NCBI GenBank assembly: GCA_032622095.1
Contig: CP136067.1
Coordinates: forward strand, 50,507,899 to 50,571,898
Direction of reading: 5' to 3'
Length of the DNA: 64,000 nt
Source: Siphonodentalium dalli
Lineage: Eukaryota > Mollusca > Scaphopoda > Gadilida > Siphonodentaliidae
Part shown: positions 39,701-42,902 of the stretch, one piece after another
Layout: each line of letters opens with the position of its first letter
How positions within the stretch are numbered: position 1 is the first letter of the stretch
The notes under the pieces: model-generated
Database searches by the model: none
Told to the model about the DNA's origin: nothing
What the model saw: the letters and a program-made list of their open reading frames with translations, nothing else
Position numbers and translations under genes: made by a program

Positions 39701-39826
39701 CTCATCATCATCATGTGGCGTTTGCTGATCTCCAGGCTTGCTGCTGCCAAATCTCTCTGGAAATTCTTCACAAAATGGTATAGTTTGCTCCTTAATAAAA
39801 TGCCGAGGGTCATCAAAGCCACGTGA
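698..39826 (+). CDS. FAR1: Fatty acyl-CoA reductase gene (3' eleven exons)
   Basis: The enzyme reduces fatty acyl-CoA to fatty alcohol with NADPH, feeding ether-lipid and wax synthesis; animal FAR1-type proteins sit on the peroxisomal membrane by a C-terminal anchor (family knowledge). I joined eleven exons with GT-AG borders and matching phases: 698-770, 7101-7207, 8553-8730, 12638-12682, 13083-13201, 20882-20949, 23571-23652, 24984-25073, 28778-28907, 31255-31382, 39667-39826. They give 1,180 coding bases, about 392 residues plus stop, against roughly 515 for human FAR1. Visible marks are the HVSTA segment, the YTFTK catalytic YxxxK, AIVRPSIVG, GWVDNFNGP, VYNCTSG, NPFNQ, the SLDFFTSNEW stretch of the FAR_C domain, and a hydrophobic segment in the last exon. 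The N-terminal glycine-rich NADP site is upstream of the window. Introns are full of transposons. FAR1 versus FAR2 paralogy is not resolved. Confidence 0.93.
771..1765. repeat. FAR intron; dispersed repeat shared with DIRS 1 interior
   Basis: The segment at about 1570-1690 is, in reverse complement, nearly the same as 16345-16460 inside DIRS element 1. The similarity covers phrases such as AACACTTTATGGTAGCAG and GACAAACATGCACCGATC. It may be a solo fragment of the same retroelement. No coding potential is recognised in 771-1765. Confidence 0.5.
2419..3683. mobile_element. hAT-like non-autonomous element nested in transposase ORF
   Basis: The ends are inverted: CAGGGGCGTAGGAA at the left and TTCCTACGCCCCTG at the right. 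It is flanked by 8-bp duplications CACTCAAC (2411-2418) and CGCTCAAC (3684-3691), one mismatch apart. It is 1,265 bases long, contains a minisatellite, and shows no ORF of note. A related fragment with a TTTTCCGGGGGAGGTCCCC phrase lies near 27.9 kb. Confidence 0.85.
2926..3235 (+). repeat. Minisatellite with alternating 31- and 33-base units
   Basis: A unit around CCTTTCATGTTGGTGCATGT repeats about nine times. Spacings between starts alternate 31 and 33 bases (2936, 2967, 3000, 3031, 3064), giving a 64-base higher-order unit. The two variants end in AGCTCTTGTAT and ATAACTCTTATAT. Confidence 0.9.
3811..4678. mobile_element. Second nested insertion in the hAT remnant
   Basis: The ends are inverted: CTCTTGTGCCAAATAAT at the left and ATTATTTGGCACACAAGAG at the right. 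Short GCCCTGTACTATTATT repeats stand near the right end and related CCTGTA..ATTATTAA text near the left. It separates EIIWML from the SHHSY-like part of the interrupted transposase. The superfamily is unclear and I find no definite target duplication. Confidence 0.6.
4904..5714. other. FAR intron without recognised genes
   Basis: A 92-codon open frame (5098-5376) matches nothing I know. Around 5105-5270 there are degenerate repeats of a TTGACGGTTA...CCGCGTT phrase, so the open frame is probably part of a decayed repeat. Confidence 0.4.
5719..6100. mobile_element. Family A TTAA MITE, copy 1
   Basis: TTAA at 5715-5718 and 6101-6104 brackets ends CCCTTTACCCAACA / TGTTGGGTAAAGGG. Inside are two long hairpins built on CCAATGCATTCTCTTATATA with a small GTCGACC/AGGTCGCC apex, separated by an AT-rich spacer. 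The TTAA target and CCC start resemble piggyBac-type elements. It has no coding capacity; ORFs across the hairpins are artefacts of the palindromes. Confidence 0.88.
6101..6730. mobile_element. Family E TTAA element, split by a family A copy
   Basis: It starts TTAA then AGGGAGACTGTACC, like the family E copies at 43.2 and 53.5 kb. Its body resumes after the inserted family A copy (6279-6652) with a CATCGTTCATTGAGTGCG phrase that recurs in family E. The right end is lost. Confidence 0.6.
6279..6652. mobile_element. Family A TTAA MITE, copy 2
   Basis: It is bracketed by TTAA at 6275-6278 and 6653-6656. It is nearly identical to copy 1 and in the same orientation, except that the first hairpin lost part of its apex and right arm (around 6450-6470). 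It sits inside a family E element. Confidence 0.87.
7101..7207 (+). CDS. FAR1: FAR exon b, HVSTA strand
   Basis: The acceptor is TTTCCAG and the donor GTAAGT starts at 7208. The exon reads SFVHVSTAFANCYKK, then IISEQVYEPSLHPRKLLEAV and the first two bases of Glu. FVHVSTA is the conserved strand of extended short-chain dehydrogenases that holds the catalytic Ser/Thr. The split GA|G codon is completed by the first base of the next exon. Confidence 0.93.
7325..7554. mobile_element. Family B TTAA MITE
   Basis: Two hairpins of CATTCTCTTATATATGCGAG type are separated by an ACAACGTCAAGATAAA spacer. The right end reads AGTCATGAAAGGGTTAA (TTAA 7555-7558). The left end is eroded. Confidence 0.75.
7555..8552. 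other. FAR intron with a hAT-like end fragment
   Basis: TAGGGCTGTCACGATTCATC near 7913 resembles the outer end of the hAT elements at 34.6 and 39.1 kb, but no matching right end is visible. Nothing else is recognised in this stretch. Confidence 0.45.
8553..8730 (+). CDS. FAR1: FAR exon c, catalytic YxxxK
   Basis: The acceptor is TTTTTTAG and the donor GTAAGT starts at 8731. After one base completing Glu it reads W, MDSETLNMLTPKMVGKFPNT, then YTFTKCMAEF with the Tyr-x3-Lys pair, and ends LAIVRPSIVGGAWSEPVP. Tyr and Lys are the expected proton-relay residues of the reductase domain. A family-H element begins 36 bases after the exon end. Confidence 0.95.
9106..10460. mobile_element. hAT-like non-autonomous element (CAGTGTTC ends), copy 1
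   Basis: The ends are CAGTGTTCACGCTG and CAGCGCGAACACTG. A perfect 8-bp duplication TTAAGGAG flanks it (9098-9105 and 10461-10468). Subterminal TTAGCCAAAT-type repeats lie at both sides. It contains a poly-G run (9338-9378) and a complete family H element. No transposase is visible. Confidence 0.92.
9563..9816. mobile_element. Family H MITE, innermost of the nest
   Basis: The ends CAAGCCTTGAAATAGTGTGT and its inverse are flanked by ATCGATAT (9555-9562) and ATTGATAT (9817-9824). Two hairpins stand back to back with a very short spacer (CTTACACATC). Each has arms of about 40 bases containing GAATGAGGTCCCCAGAGGG. Confidence 0.9.
10680..11931. mobile_element. Inverted-repeat segment, possibly Penelope-like
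   Basis: A left arm at about 10951-11046 is matched in reverse by 11517-11547 plus 11862-11928. A block of about 314 bases splits the right arm. That block has several TACCCGCA phrases, TATAAAA at 11784 and a CTGACAA...CGAAA motif at 11830. The whole sits in the body of the family H element. Short hammerhead-type motifs in terminal repeats are known in Penelope-like retroelements, but no reverse transcriptase or GIY-YIG domain is visible, so the class is uncertain. Confidence 0.45.
11826..11865 (+). other. Decayed minimal hammerhead-like motif
   Basis: GGTC pairs with GACC at the two sides. Between them are CTGACAA, a GATAC-ACTT-GTATC stem-loop, GAAA, then GCGCTA. This is the order of helix I, core CUGANGA, helix II, GAAA, tiny helix III and an NUH site. 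The core has A where the essential G8 should be, so it should be inactive. Confidence 0.4.
12059..12637. other. FAR intron without recognised features
   Basis: This is AT-rich single-copy-looking sequence up to the exon d acceptor. I see no ORF, repeat or RNA gene. Confidence 0.5.
12638..12682 (+). CDS. FAR1: FAR micro-exon d, GWVDNFNGP
   Basis: This is a 45-base exon of exactly 15 codons, phase 0 on both sides, reading GWVDNFNGPTGLIAA. The acceptor is TTTGTAG and the donor GTGAGT. The peptide is the almost invariant FAR segment that follows the SWxEPxP motif of exon c. Confidence 0.93.
13083..13201 (+). CDS. FAR1: FAR exon e
   Basis: The acceptor is CTCTTGCAG and the donor GTACGT starts at 13202. 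It reads IGKGLLRSMTGDRNHKADII, then PVDIVSNQIIAVGWYTAKH and two bases of Met. The ADxxPVDxVxN motif is conserved in FARs and closes the reductase domain. The next exon starts with G, completing ATG (Met), so the phase fits. Confidence 0.93.
13202..13540. repeat. Intron with fragment of a CCGTCC-type dispersed element
   Basis: TATACCCACTATTTTCGAAA followed by CTCTCTGTCCGTCCGG (13370-13450) resembles the start of elements at 20.99, 25.1, 48.4 and 52.3 kb. It ends where DIRS element 1 begins. Confidence 0.45.
13541..13735 (+). repeat. DIRS 1 left inverted terminal repeat
   Basis: From CTATATGGATTATATC to TCAATTTTATTT it matches the inverse of 18600-18772 almost base for base. The outer 30 bases differ between ends (AAGGAAAGCCCTCACTAA against AAGGGAAGCCCGAACTGA), so the two ends can be told apart in the ICR. 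Confidence 0.85.
15560..16020 (+). repeat. Degenerate tandem repeats inside DIRS 1
   Basis: Three or so imperfect copies share CCTTCTATTGC..ATATCCAATTGATTATCTGG, GCATTTGTATT and AAGCCTTTATRTTGTG phrases. They lie upstream of the GC-rich frame and may be an untranslated or regulatory part of the element. Confidence 0.5.
16803..17543 (+). CDS. Gag-like open frame of DIRS 1, function not recognised
   Basis: This is a 246-codon GC-rich frame, the longest in the element. The first half repeats text also found at 16126-16200, 16480-16560, 17560-17620 and 17900-18075. The second half is Pro/Ser/Asn/Trp-rich (APPNFYPPPYWHWG, SQPDVG) and ends NDELESWADIGGFSGS. NDELESWA-like text recurs at 17785-17805. 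No zinc knuckle or enzyme motif is seen. It is most likely a gag-type or chimeric remnant; the start codon is arbitrary. Confidence 0.3.
   Translation: MFCEKKNASLYLGQDQFGPPCSALHQCRQCAAKVDSGNQSSRAEAPATEPWRLFWVGKTRCPVPQIAHQPTGLLTLPHGAVAHSITRVGLVPLEVYSLRIHPGLLLRRHGIRKRPSFMPAWSEPPAFGGYGRGASSGQMAPPNFYPPPYWHWGIRYSPWAPPNCAPGFQGGNWAGNSFLNPHTSEFIPRSSHSQSRPPSSNISQPDVGCSVTGIDPDVLSLHPMASEGFVNDELESWADIGGFSGS
18437..18540 (+). repeat. DIRS 1 internal complementary region
   Basis: Bases 18440-18482 (CATATAGTTCAGTGAGGGCT and on) are the inverse of the left end. Bases 18489-18537 (CCTTAAGGGAAGCCCGAAC region) are the inverse of the right end. The junction is TAATTTTTAG. It predicts element ends near 13541 and 18812. 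Confidence 0.85.
18594..18812 (+). repeat. DIRS 1 right inverted terminal repeat
   Basis: It is the inverse of the left repeat, with CGGGAGTTACACGGGACGCA and GGCTAATCCGAGCGCTGATC among the shared phrases. It ends TTAATTATAATTCTAAAA. Confidence 0.85.
18813..19763. mobile_element. Intron with family B fragment and a TTAA-foldback fragment
   Basis: TTAACCCTTCCATGGAGCTTCC at 19013 is the left end of a family B element cut off near 19100. Bases 19110-19310 resemble one arm of the foldback at 40611-41019 (shared CTTATACCAATCATAAATAT and GTTATGTAAACAAA). Nothing else is recognised. Confidence 0.5.
19764..20437. mobile_element. Family H MITE, full-length copy
   Basis: It is flanked by perfect 8-bp duplications ATACAAAT (19756-19763 and 20438-20445). 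There are hairpins at each side and an extra middle hairpin (20101-20191). Hairpin arms carry GAATGAGGTCCCCAGAGGG and centres TGCTAGCCCGCTATGCGGG or variants. Confidence 0.92.
20537..20790. mobile_element. Family B TTAA MITE
   Basis: TTAA at 20533 and 20791 brackets two hairpins joined by an ATTTACCTCGACCTTGTAA spacer. The left end reads CCCTTCCTTGACTGGAGC and the right end TGTAATGAAAGGG. It ends about 90 bases before the FAR exon f acceptor. Confidence 0.82.
20882..20949 (+). CDS. FAR1: FAR exon f, YNCTSG
   Basis: The acceptor is TTTTTTTTCAG and the donor GTAGGT starts at 20950. After one base completing Met it reads KNDKMVYNCTSGQINHITWG and EM, ending with one base of the next codon. VYNCTSG...TWGE is the FAR signature at the end of the NAD-binding part. 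It lies 7.7 kb after exon e because DIRS element 1 and other repeats fill the intron. Confidence 0.92.
20985..21350 (+). repeat. CCGTCC-type dispersed element fragment
   Basis: GTACCCATACCATGTATGGT then GATGTCCGGATTAACCA and a CCGTCCGCCTGTCTGTCC run match the start of the copy at 52348. It overlaps no exon, starting 36 bases after exon f. Confidence 0.6.
21630..21960 (+). repeat. Fragment related to DIRS 2 interior
   Basis: ATTATGGACTTGTTCGGATG and following text is similar to 37015-37180 inside DIRS element 2 (TATTATGGACTTGATCGTGT), including the CGTCTGAACTACGC phrase. It is probably a solo piece of that retroelement. Confidence 0.5.
22110..22500 (+). repeat. Tandem repeat, about 150-170-base unit, three copies
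   Basis: GCCATCTTGGATTTTACTCT and CATCAAACTTCATATGGATC phrases recur at about 22133, 22303 and 22454. Related single units occur near 31690-31860 and 370-400. Confidence 0.75.
22773..22980. mobile_element. Chimeric TTAA MITE: family C ends, family A core
   Basis: TTAA at 22769 and 22981 brackets ends CCCTTTGAGTGCCAGG and CCTGGCTCTCAAAGGG, which belong with the foldback at 30553. The inside has the family A phrases GTTAAAGAATATAAGAA and GGCATTCTCTTATATATGCG. See the finding on module exchange. Confidence 0.75.
23082..23335. mobile_element. Family B TTAA MITE
   Basis: TTAA at 23078 and 23336. Two hairpins with CCCTATGG centres are joined by an ACAAGGTCAAGATAAATATT spacer. Ends are CATGAAGGGAGCTGC and GGAAGCTCCAGTCATGG. 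Confidence 0.83.
23571..23652 (+). CDS. FAR1: FAR exon g
   Basis: The acceptor is GTTTTTACAG and the donor GTGAGT starts at 23653. Two bases complete Glu; it then reads QHIYRCTMMNPFNQIMRIPN and PRFTKN, with two bases of Lys at the end. NPFNQIMRIPNPRFTKN aligns with the NPLEQAFRRPN region of vertebrate FAR1. Another frame starts TTYIQVYYDESI but hits a stop, so phase from exon f decides the frame. Confidence 0.87.
23785..23910. repeat. Long hairpin in FAR intron g-h
   Basis: GTGTACAGTATGTGTTTTTC and CAGGTTGTGGTGAAAAGTC are matched in reverse by the right half with a short centre (TTCAAGTCCAATATG). It is a small foldback of unknown family. A weaker hairpin built on GTCATATTGGATT lies at 24200-24260 and may be related through the shared AGTCCAATATGAC. 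Confidence 0.7.
24622..24884. mobile_element. Family D TTAA element, eroded copy
   Basis: CTAAACCCTTTCCATACTAA at the left and AGAGGTTAAGC at the right enclose the core ATGTCCAGATAATAAGTTCA and its inverse around 24690-24730. It lies 100 bases before FAR exon h. Confidence 0.55.
24984..25073 (+). CDS. FAR1: FAR exon h
   Basis: The acceptor is TATGTTACAG and the donor GTAAGT starts at 25074. It reads CWYNINLIFDHIFPAYLMD, then CVMWMIGRKP and two bases of Met. The pattern HxxPAxLxDxxxxxxGRKP belongs to the FAR_C (sterile) domain. Phase 2 on entry and exit agrees with both neighbours. Confidence 0.93.
25105..25450 (+). repeat. CCGTCC-type dispersed element fragment
   Basis: A G-run, then TATACTGGAATCAGCTCG and a CCGTCCATCCGTCCGTCGTCC stretch, starts 32 bases after exon h. 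TTTTTCTCAGTCGTTTTTTA and GAAACTTGGCACAGACATCA are typical of this repeat class. The short open frames over it are not genes. Confidence 0.55.
26078..26484. mobile_element. Family H MITE
   Basis: The ends CAAGTCTGAGTTTAGTGTGC and inverse are flanked by CTTCGTTG / CTTCGTGT. The left hairpin has lost most of its right arm; the right hairpin (26363-26453) is intact, with a GTGCCCAGAGG variant in both arms, showing paired change. Confidence 0.87.
26894..27147. mobile_element. Family B TTAA MITE
   Basis: It starts TTAACCCCCTGACTGGAGC and has two hairpins joined by TATTTACCTTGATCTTGTAA. The right end is TCATCATGAAAGAGTTTAA, slightly changed from the family form. Confidence 0.78.
27152..28560. repeat. 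FAR intron h-i, mostly unrecognised
   Basis: Bases 27895-28080 resemble the hAT-like element at 2419-3683 (TTTTCCGGGGGAGGTCCCC). Bases 28380-28480 hold imperfect short repeats of GGTGGGTGTCCCAGACYTGG. No gene is seen. The open frames on both strands at 28224-28687 come from that GC-rich repeat. Confidence 0.45.
28585..28761. mobile_element. Family D right-end fragment next to FAR exon i
   Basis: CCTCCAAATAATAGTAGATTG, ATTGTTCCAATG and ACTTTTATAACTG followed by AGGGTTAA match the right end of the D copy at 60093-60320. It ends 17-28 bases before the exon i acceptor, so the polypyrimidine tract is squeezed between element and exon. Confidence 0.65.
28778..28907 (+). CDS. FAR1: FAR exon i, FFTSNEW
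   Basis: The acceptor is ATTTTCTAG and the donor GTAAGT starts at 28908. It reads FVRVQDKITKAVASLDFFTS, then NEWEFQNENTFTLLNRLNPV and DRN. The FFTSNEW and LNP-D segments are conserved in the FAR_C domain. The 3' end of a TTAA element lies only about 17-28 bases before the acceptor. Confidence 0.94.
29120..29511. mobile_element. Family A TTAA MITE, copy 3
   Basis: TTAA at 29116 and 29512. Orientation is opposite to copies 1 and 2. Both hairpins are complete, with an AT-rich spacer of about 70 bases between them. Confidence 0.9.
29603..29995. mobile_element. Family A TTAA MITE, copy 4
   Basis: TTAA at 29599 and 29996. It is almost identical to copy 3, 84 bases upstream. One arm base (CTCACATATATAAG instead of CTCGCATATATAAG) breaks perfect pairing. 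Confidence 0.9.
30123..30243. mobile_element. Family M foldback, internally deleted
   Basis: CAGTAATGCCCTAAATAATT to AATTATTTAGGCCATTACTG, TA on both sides. The right arm has lost most of its length, so only the outer 40 bases pair. Confidence 0.8.
30553..30756. mobile_element. Family C TTAA foldback, near-perfect 200-base palindrome
   Basis: TTAA at 30549 and 30757. The arms (CAGTGCCAAGTCCGATTTTT to GGAAAAAGCTCT) pair over nearly 100 bases with only a few differences, around AAGAGCTCTT at the centre. It is probably a recent or gene-converted insertion. Confidence 0.88.
30761..31254. other. FAR intron i-j, nothing recognised
   Basis: I see no repeat family, ORF or RNA gene here, apart from a good polypyrimidine tract before exon j. 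Confidence 0.5.
31255..31382 (+). CDS. FAR1: FAR exon j
   Basis: The acceptor is TTTTTCTTCCAG and the donor GTTAGT starts at 31383. It reads VFNFDVQEVNWKTYMDNYCM, then GTKLFAMKEELSTLPQARAY and LR with two bases of Lys. The FDV..xxW..Y...YC.G.K pattern is the C-terminal signature of FAR proteins. Confidence 0.94.
31470..32230 (+). repeat. Dispersed repeat with CATCTTG-type units
   Basis: GGCGGGGGATATAGAAATGG followed by GTGAGTCTGTCCC and ACATCCCTCATCCAATCATC belongs to the repeat class of 22.1-22.5 kb. Phrases such as ATATCTCAGCCAATAGTTAT continue through 31980. It has the look of a CCGTCC/TATGG-type element with low-copy internal units. Confidence 0.5.
32429..32715. mobile_element. Family H MITE lacking the right hairpin
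   Basis: It starts CAGGCCTGAGTTTAGTGTGC and keeps the left hairpin (32458-32551) and inner body. It then jumps to the terminal ATCAGGCTTG. Flanks CACTTACT and CGCTTGTA agree at five of eight bases. Confidence 0.7.
32801..33169. mobile_element. Family A TTAA MITE, copy 5
   Basis: TTAA at 32797 and 33170. Same orientation as copies 3 and 4. The spacer is shorter, and one of the two GGCCGG repeats at the right end is missing. Confidence 0.9.
33315..33475. repeat. Long imperfect hairpin
   Basis: CAGTGAAGTGATATTGG and CATATCATGTCT on the left are matched in reverse by AGACATGATATGGACACC and AATATCACTTCACTG on the right. The centre (GATCCAGGATCTGAGG) is partly palindromic too. The family is unknown. 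Confidence 0.65.
33496..33658 (+). repeat. 165-base direct repeat, left copy
   Basis: It is almost the same as 39200-39362 (TTTTCACTGATGAATTCACA through CACCAGCACATACTGCATCT). The right copy is inside a hAT element; this one stands alone 150 bases before DIRS element 2. Confidence 0.85.
33809..34023 (+). repeat. DIRS 2 left inverted terminal repeat
   Basis: CTTGGACACTGAAACTAATG, AATACCTCGAGTACGCGCAC and GTCCTTTCACTATAACAGCG are matched in reverse near 38840, 38745 and 38665. The 12-base A-run at 33888 has its T-run partner at 38770. Confidence 0.85.
34630..35284. mobile_element. hAT-like element nested in DIRS 2
   Basis: TAGGGGTGCCACGATTAAGC at the left and GATCGTGGCACCTCTG at the right are inverted, with ATAATCGAT-type subterminal phrases on both sides. 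Possible flanks CCGACAGG and CTGACGTG match only partly, so the exact ends are uncertain. Confidence 0.6.
35267..36013 (+). CDS. Gag-like open frame of DIRS 2, function not recognised
   Basis: This is a 248-codon GC-rich frame. Its start lies in the nested hAT end, so the true beginning is unknown. It has Pro/Ser/Ala-rich text (APAEKGSDGGPSAAALGPAS) and no zinc knuckle, protease or polymerase motif. The phrase GTTGGTGGACATGCCTCCTC at 35340 reappears in the coding repeats at 36.3-36.6 kb. Base composition differs sharply from the AT-rich surroundings. It may be a decayed gag or a chance frame in GC-rich DNA. Confidence 0.25.
   Translation: MIVAPLLTWHLLLHPPLTWRLRWSWLVDMPPPSGWAASIAPAEKGSDGGPSAAALGPASGSAGFAPSLHQPATCYSYHISGPFSWQAPVPSAHCLPTQFNVSTATVSTPGDLTARVLTCPPFVNVFSGIRPSRFWGGYVSLLFTCVLSSTSVALLCTVSGLFWAPRPELRLSFLSEAPEFLASSHQVTWSGYLPLSPHLRDGQCCSETRTCCRNISWIWQRLMRVRVRHAHPRVPSPRVISDGSVLRS
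36303..36653 (+). repeat. 117-base coding-length tandem repeat, three copies
   Basis: Copies start at 36303, 36420 and 36537, exactly 117 bases (39 codons) apart, so the frame 36309-36674 stays open through all three (MPPLFVVAASTTFA then NNEFSS.NSVQPALQA). A single related unit is near 36134. The minus strand is open too, so the coding strand is not certain. Confidence 0.75.
36680..38450 (+). other. Interior of DIRS 2 without readable domain
   Basis: GC-moderate text with short frames, including a 57-base duplication near 37325-37420 (GAGTGTTTAACATCACTTGG). Two long G-runs lie at 37991-38017 and 38120-38138. I looked for reverse transcriptase and tyrosine recombinase motifs and could not support one. 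Confidence 0.4.
38452..38562 (+). repeat. DIRS 2 internal complementary region
   Basis: Bases 38461-38504 are the inverse of the left end (ATATTTGAAGGAGATAT). Bases 38506-38560 are the inverse of the right end (AACCCAAAATATGTATCTCC). This fixes the element ends near 33809 and 38884. Confidence 0.85.
38646..38884 (+). repeat. DIRS 2 right inverted terminal repeat
   Basis: It is the inverse of 33809-34023, ending CATATTTTGGGTTAAAAAAA. The last about 40 bases are unlike the left end, which is usual for DIRS termini. Confidence 0.83.
39055..39629. mobile_element. hAT-like element at the last FAR splice acceptor
   Basis: TAAGGCTGCCATGATTC and GAATCGTTGCAGCCTTA are inverted ends. A perfect 8-bp duplication TTTAACAT flanks it (39047-39054 and 39630-39637). 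It contains the right copy of the 165-base repeat (39200-39362) and GCATCG/GCATTGCATT-rich subterminal sequence. Confidence 0.92.
39667..39826 (+). CDS. FAR1: FAR last exon, membrane anchor and stop
   Basis: The acceptor is CATTCCGCAG. One base completes Lys, then it reads LQRFNMLVNVVLIIIMWRLL, ISRLAAAKSLWKFFTKW and a short tail ending at TGA 39824-39826. The run MLVNVVLIIIMWRLLIS is hydrophobic, as expected of the FAR1 C-terminal anchor. A possible donor (GTATAG at 39778) exists, but reading through gives a tail of family-typical length, so I take this as terminal. A hAT element ends 37 bases before the exon start. Confidence 0.88.
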
Positions 39827-40610
39827 TGACTAGCCGCTGAATAGATGTGATACGATTCACCACCGATTCGCCTATCAATTACTCATGATTTTCACCACAC
39901 CGTTTTTCTGAGTGAGTTTGTTTGTGTTGTTTGAATGCACCTTCTTGACTTTTCTATTTCTGCTTACTTTGCTAGTATTTTAAAGGGTTCTTATTGGTGC
40001 TATAAATACAGGGGTTTTTTTTGGCTAGGGGGCGTGAAATGCACTAGGATATTAGCCATGATGGAATTAACGTGCATACAATGCCTGTTTATTTACTAAG
40101 GCAAACATGTCAGATGAAAATATTCTTGTTACAATATCAACTATTATTACCAGAGACACACTAGAGCAACATCTGATGTTGCACATATTTCACTTAAAGG
40201 TGCATAATTTGATTATGCGCCCCTCAATTACTATTTATTAGGATTCGGGGGTAAAAATATTTGATTAGAGTTGAGGAACCCACCTATCATAGCTCAGAGT
40301 TATTAGATATAGATTTTTGAAATCTATTATTTTTCACCATCGAGAATTATTAGTGGCCCAGTAAATAGTCGACGAGCTGACAGTCTTGGACCAAATTGCA
40401 GATGAAGATGGATAAATCTAAAATCAAGAGGCTTTCCGTTGATAATAAGGCAAAATTTCGTCGAACAAACATGTTAATAAATAACACGTTTCGGGAAATT
40501 TTATACTATAGTTGACAGTGGTTAGCATTATTTTTGGGCAATTAATCGATTCTGATAACTGAAGCGGCATTTCTAAAAATGTTGTTGACCATCGAATCGG
40601 ATTGAGTACC
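39827..40610. other. Region after the FAR stop, no gene seen
   Basis: This probably starts with the FAR 3' untranslated region. An AATAAA at 40476-40481 is the first clear polyadenylation-like hexamer after the stop, but it is 650 bases away and unproven. Confidence 0.35.
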
Positions 40611-41019
40611 TTTAAAGGCACATTTAGCATTCACAGTGAGTAATGCTGTTAAAATATTCACAATTGTTAAAAGCGCCATAAATAGAAAAAAATATTAAAA
40701 TATAGAGAGATTTTGTTCTCATACCAATCACAAATATCTCATAAATAACATGTTATCTTCAAGATCTACGCTGTGTTATGTAAACAAAAGCCAATTTCTG
40801 TTACAGAATTTGGCTTTTGTAATTTCTGTTACAGAATATGGTTTTTGTTTATATAACACAGTGTAAATCTTGACGATAAGATGTTATTTATGCGATATTA
40901 ATGATTGGTATAAGAAAGAAAAAATCACATTTTGTTATTCTACCTGTTTATGGCAGTTTTAAACGAATGTGTTAATTTTAGCATCATTACTCACCACGAA
41001 TGCTGACTGTTCCTTTAAA
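40611..41019. mobile_element. Long TTTAAA-flanked foldback
   Basis: TTTAAAGGCACATTTAGC and its near-inverse at 41000-41017 enclose arms of about 190 bases. These include CATACCAATCACAAATATC, GTTATGTAAACAAAAGCC and their inverses. The centre holds a doubled TTCTGTTACAGAAT phrase. Family related to a fragment at 19110-19310. Confidence 0.75.
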
Positions 41020-41149
41020 ACTGTTTTGAAGAATAGATTTCTAATTTAAAAAAGTGCTGTAATATTCTAAAAATTGCCACATTTTCTGTTTCGGTTCATG
41101 GAAAATAATTGGAGAAAAAATTATTTCCCAGTAACATTTAAGTCCAAAT

Positions 41150-41522
41150 CTACATAGCGGGCTGGCATCACTACTTTCACCCACTGGGGACCTCATTGTG
41201 CTTAGGACACATCTTCTCTGGAAAGTTTCTTTATTATCAAATATCTATAGAAACTTTTTCACATAGATTCTATTTCTTTTTTAGTTTAGTTTCTCTATAT
41301 CCCCATTGAATAATCAAGGTTCCGAATGGGTGTACATCACAATATTCACCATTTGGGAATTTCAATCTGAGTCTATGTCACATATAGCAGATGAGGCCAT
41401 GCAGAATGAGGTCCCCAGAGTGTGAATTTAGTGATGCTAGCCCGCTATGCGGGATAGCATCACTAAATTCACCCTCTGAGGACCTCATTCTGCAAATGAC
41501 AGGCTCCTTATTCTCAGACCTG
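41150..41522. mobile_element. Family H MITE, left end lost
   Basis: It begins inside the left hairpin (ACATAGCGGGCTGGCATCAC) and keeps the body and an intact right hairpin (41400-41493). It ends near TTCTCAGACCTG. Confidence 0.75.
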
Positions 41523-41819
41523 AAACCAGTCTATTTTACTTGATTTTACCTGACAATTCAACTTGTGTTGCTATATATATATTGGAAAGAGTGACATCTT
41601 TTGGTCATAATGATGTTTATTATATGGTCATAAGTTTCTTTCCCCAATTCCTATGTTAAAACGTAACGAAACATTGAGATGTTCACCTCATTAATGAAAC
41701 AGGTTAATAACAGTTCTGAGTGACGTCAGATACTTCAGGGGTTAACATAACTTATTATCAGACCTGAAAATAGATAAGGTTTTCCCAGCGACGTTCAGCG
41801 TCACAACGTCTTGTCCAAT

Positions 41820-41985
41820 CAAAGTGCGTTTCATATAATAACAGTTATCGCATTGTTTCTTGGTTGACACGAGGAATGATCAATATTCACCTCGGCCTAC
41901 GGCCTTGGTGAATATTGACTTCCTCGGGTTGACAATTCCTCGTGTCAACCTCGAAACAATGCGATAATTGTATAATAATAATCGA
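41820..41985. repeat. Long hairpin with GGCC apex
   Basis: TATCGCATTGTTTC, GGTTGACACGAGGAAT and AATATTCACC are mirrored on the right side around CTCGGCCTACGGCCTTGG. The same apex logic (CCAAGGCCGAAGGCCGACGG) is in the hairpin at 63636-63805. Confidence 0.8.
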
Positions 41986-42724
41986 AGTTTCATGTTAAAT
42001 TATGCATAGAATATTCCAGTTTATTAGGACTAACATCGATTAGTTTAAATTTATACTGAAAGCTGAAGTGTAATCTACAATATTCTGCTTTTATGCCTAC
42101 AATTGAGTACACCCATAAACAATCGAATGCACCCTTACTCAACATATTTTGGACATCATGTGTCCAATATCCCATCACTATTATAATTTTTTTTTTATTA
42201 TAAGTTGTCCTATATTACTTGGTAGTTGAGCACTTCTTACATGGAACATCTCGCAATATATCTGCAATTTTCAATTTACAAATTGCCGGGTATACCTGAT
42301 AGAATTAATTCAATTTACGACCACATGGTTTTCTTTATGTTTACCTTACAAGTGCTAGAATATTTTCACCAGAATATGCCGATGTCACTTTGTGAGGTCA
42401 ATTGAGTTAGCATACTTTAAAAAATATGGAAACAATGTGATAAATGTCTTGTTGTACATTAAATTACCGCTTCTAATTGACAACTGATGTGGTGTTCAGA
42501 ACAAATATCATGTCTTCTAAGGAATAAACCCGTTTATTGTTGCAATTGTGATATTTGATTACATTTATTTGTGATTTTATGTGAGCTGGTCACTAGCGCA
42601 TAAAGCCTGTCATAGAAATGGAATCGGGACAGCATCTCGCTATCCCAATATCTTAGCTGGTTTATGTACGAGTACGTACGAGCAGACTTGGACAAGTGAC
42701 ATATAAGCATCTGTTGTCTGACTG

Positions 42725-42902
42725 TTCATGAGCCTCGCATATATAAGAAAATGAATTGCCTTAACAATATTTACCTTGACCTTGTTGGCCAGTGCATTAA
42801 CTTATATATGCGAGGCTCCCTATGGGAGACTCACATAAATAAGAGAATGCACTGGCACAGGATCTTTAATGCTGCACCAGCGCAGCTCCCATCATGAAAG
42901 GG
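42725..42902. mobile_element. Family B TTAA MITE, left part lost
   Basis: It begins within the first hairpin and keeps the TTTACCTTGACCTTGTTGGC spacer and the second hairpin. It ends CATCATGAAAGGG before TTAA 42903-42906. Confidence 0.75.
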
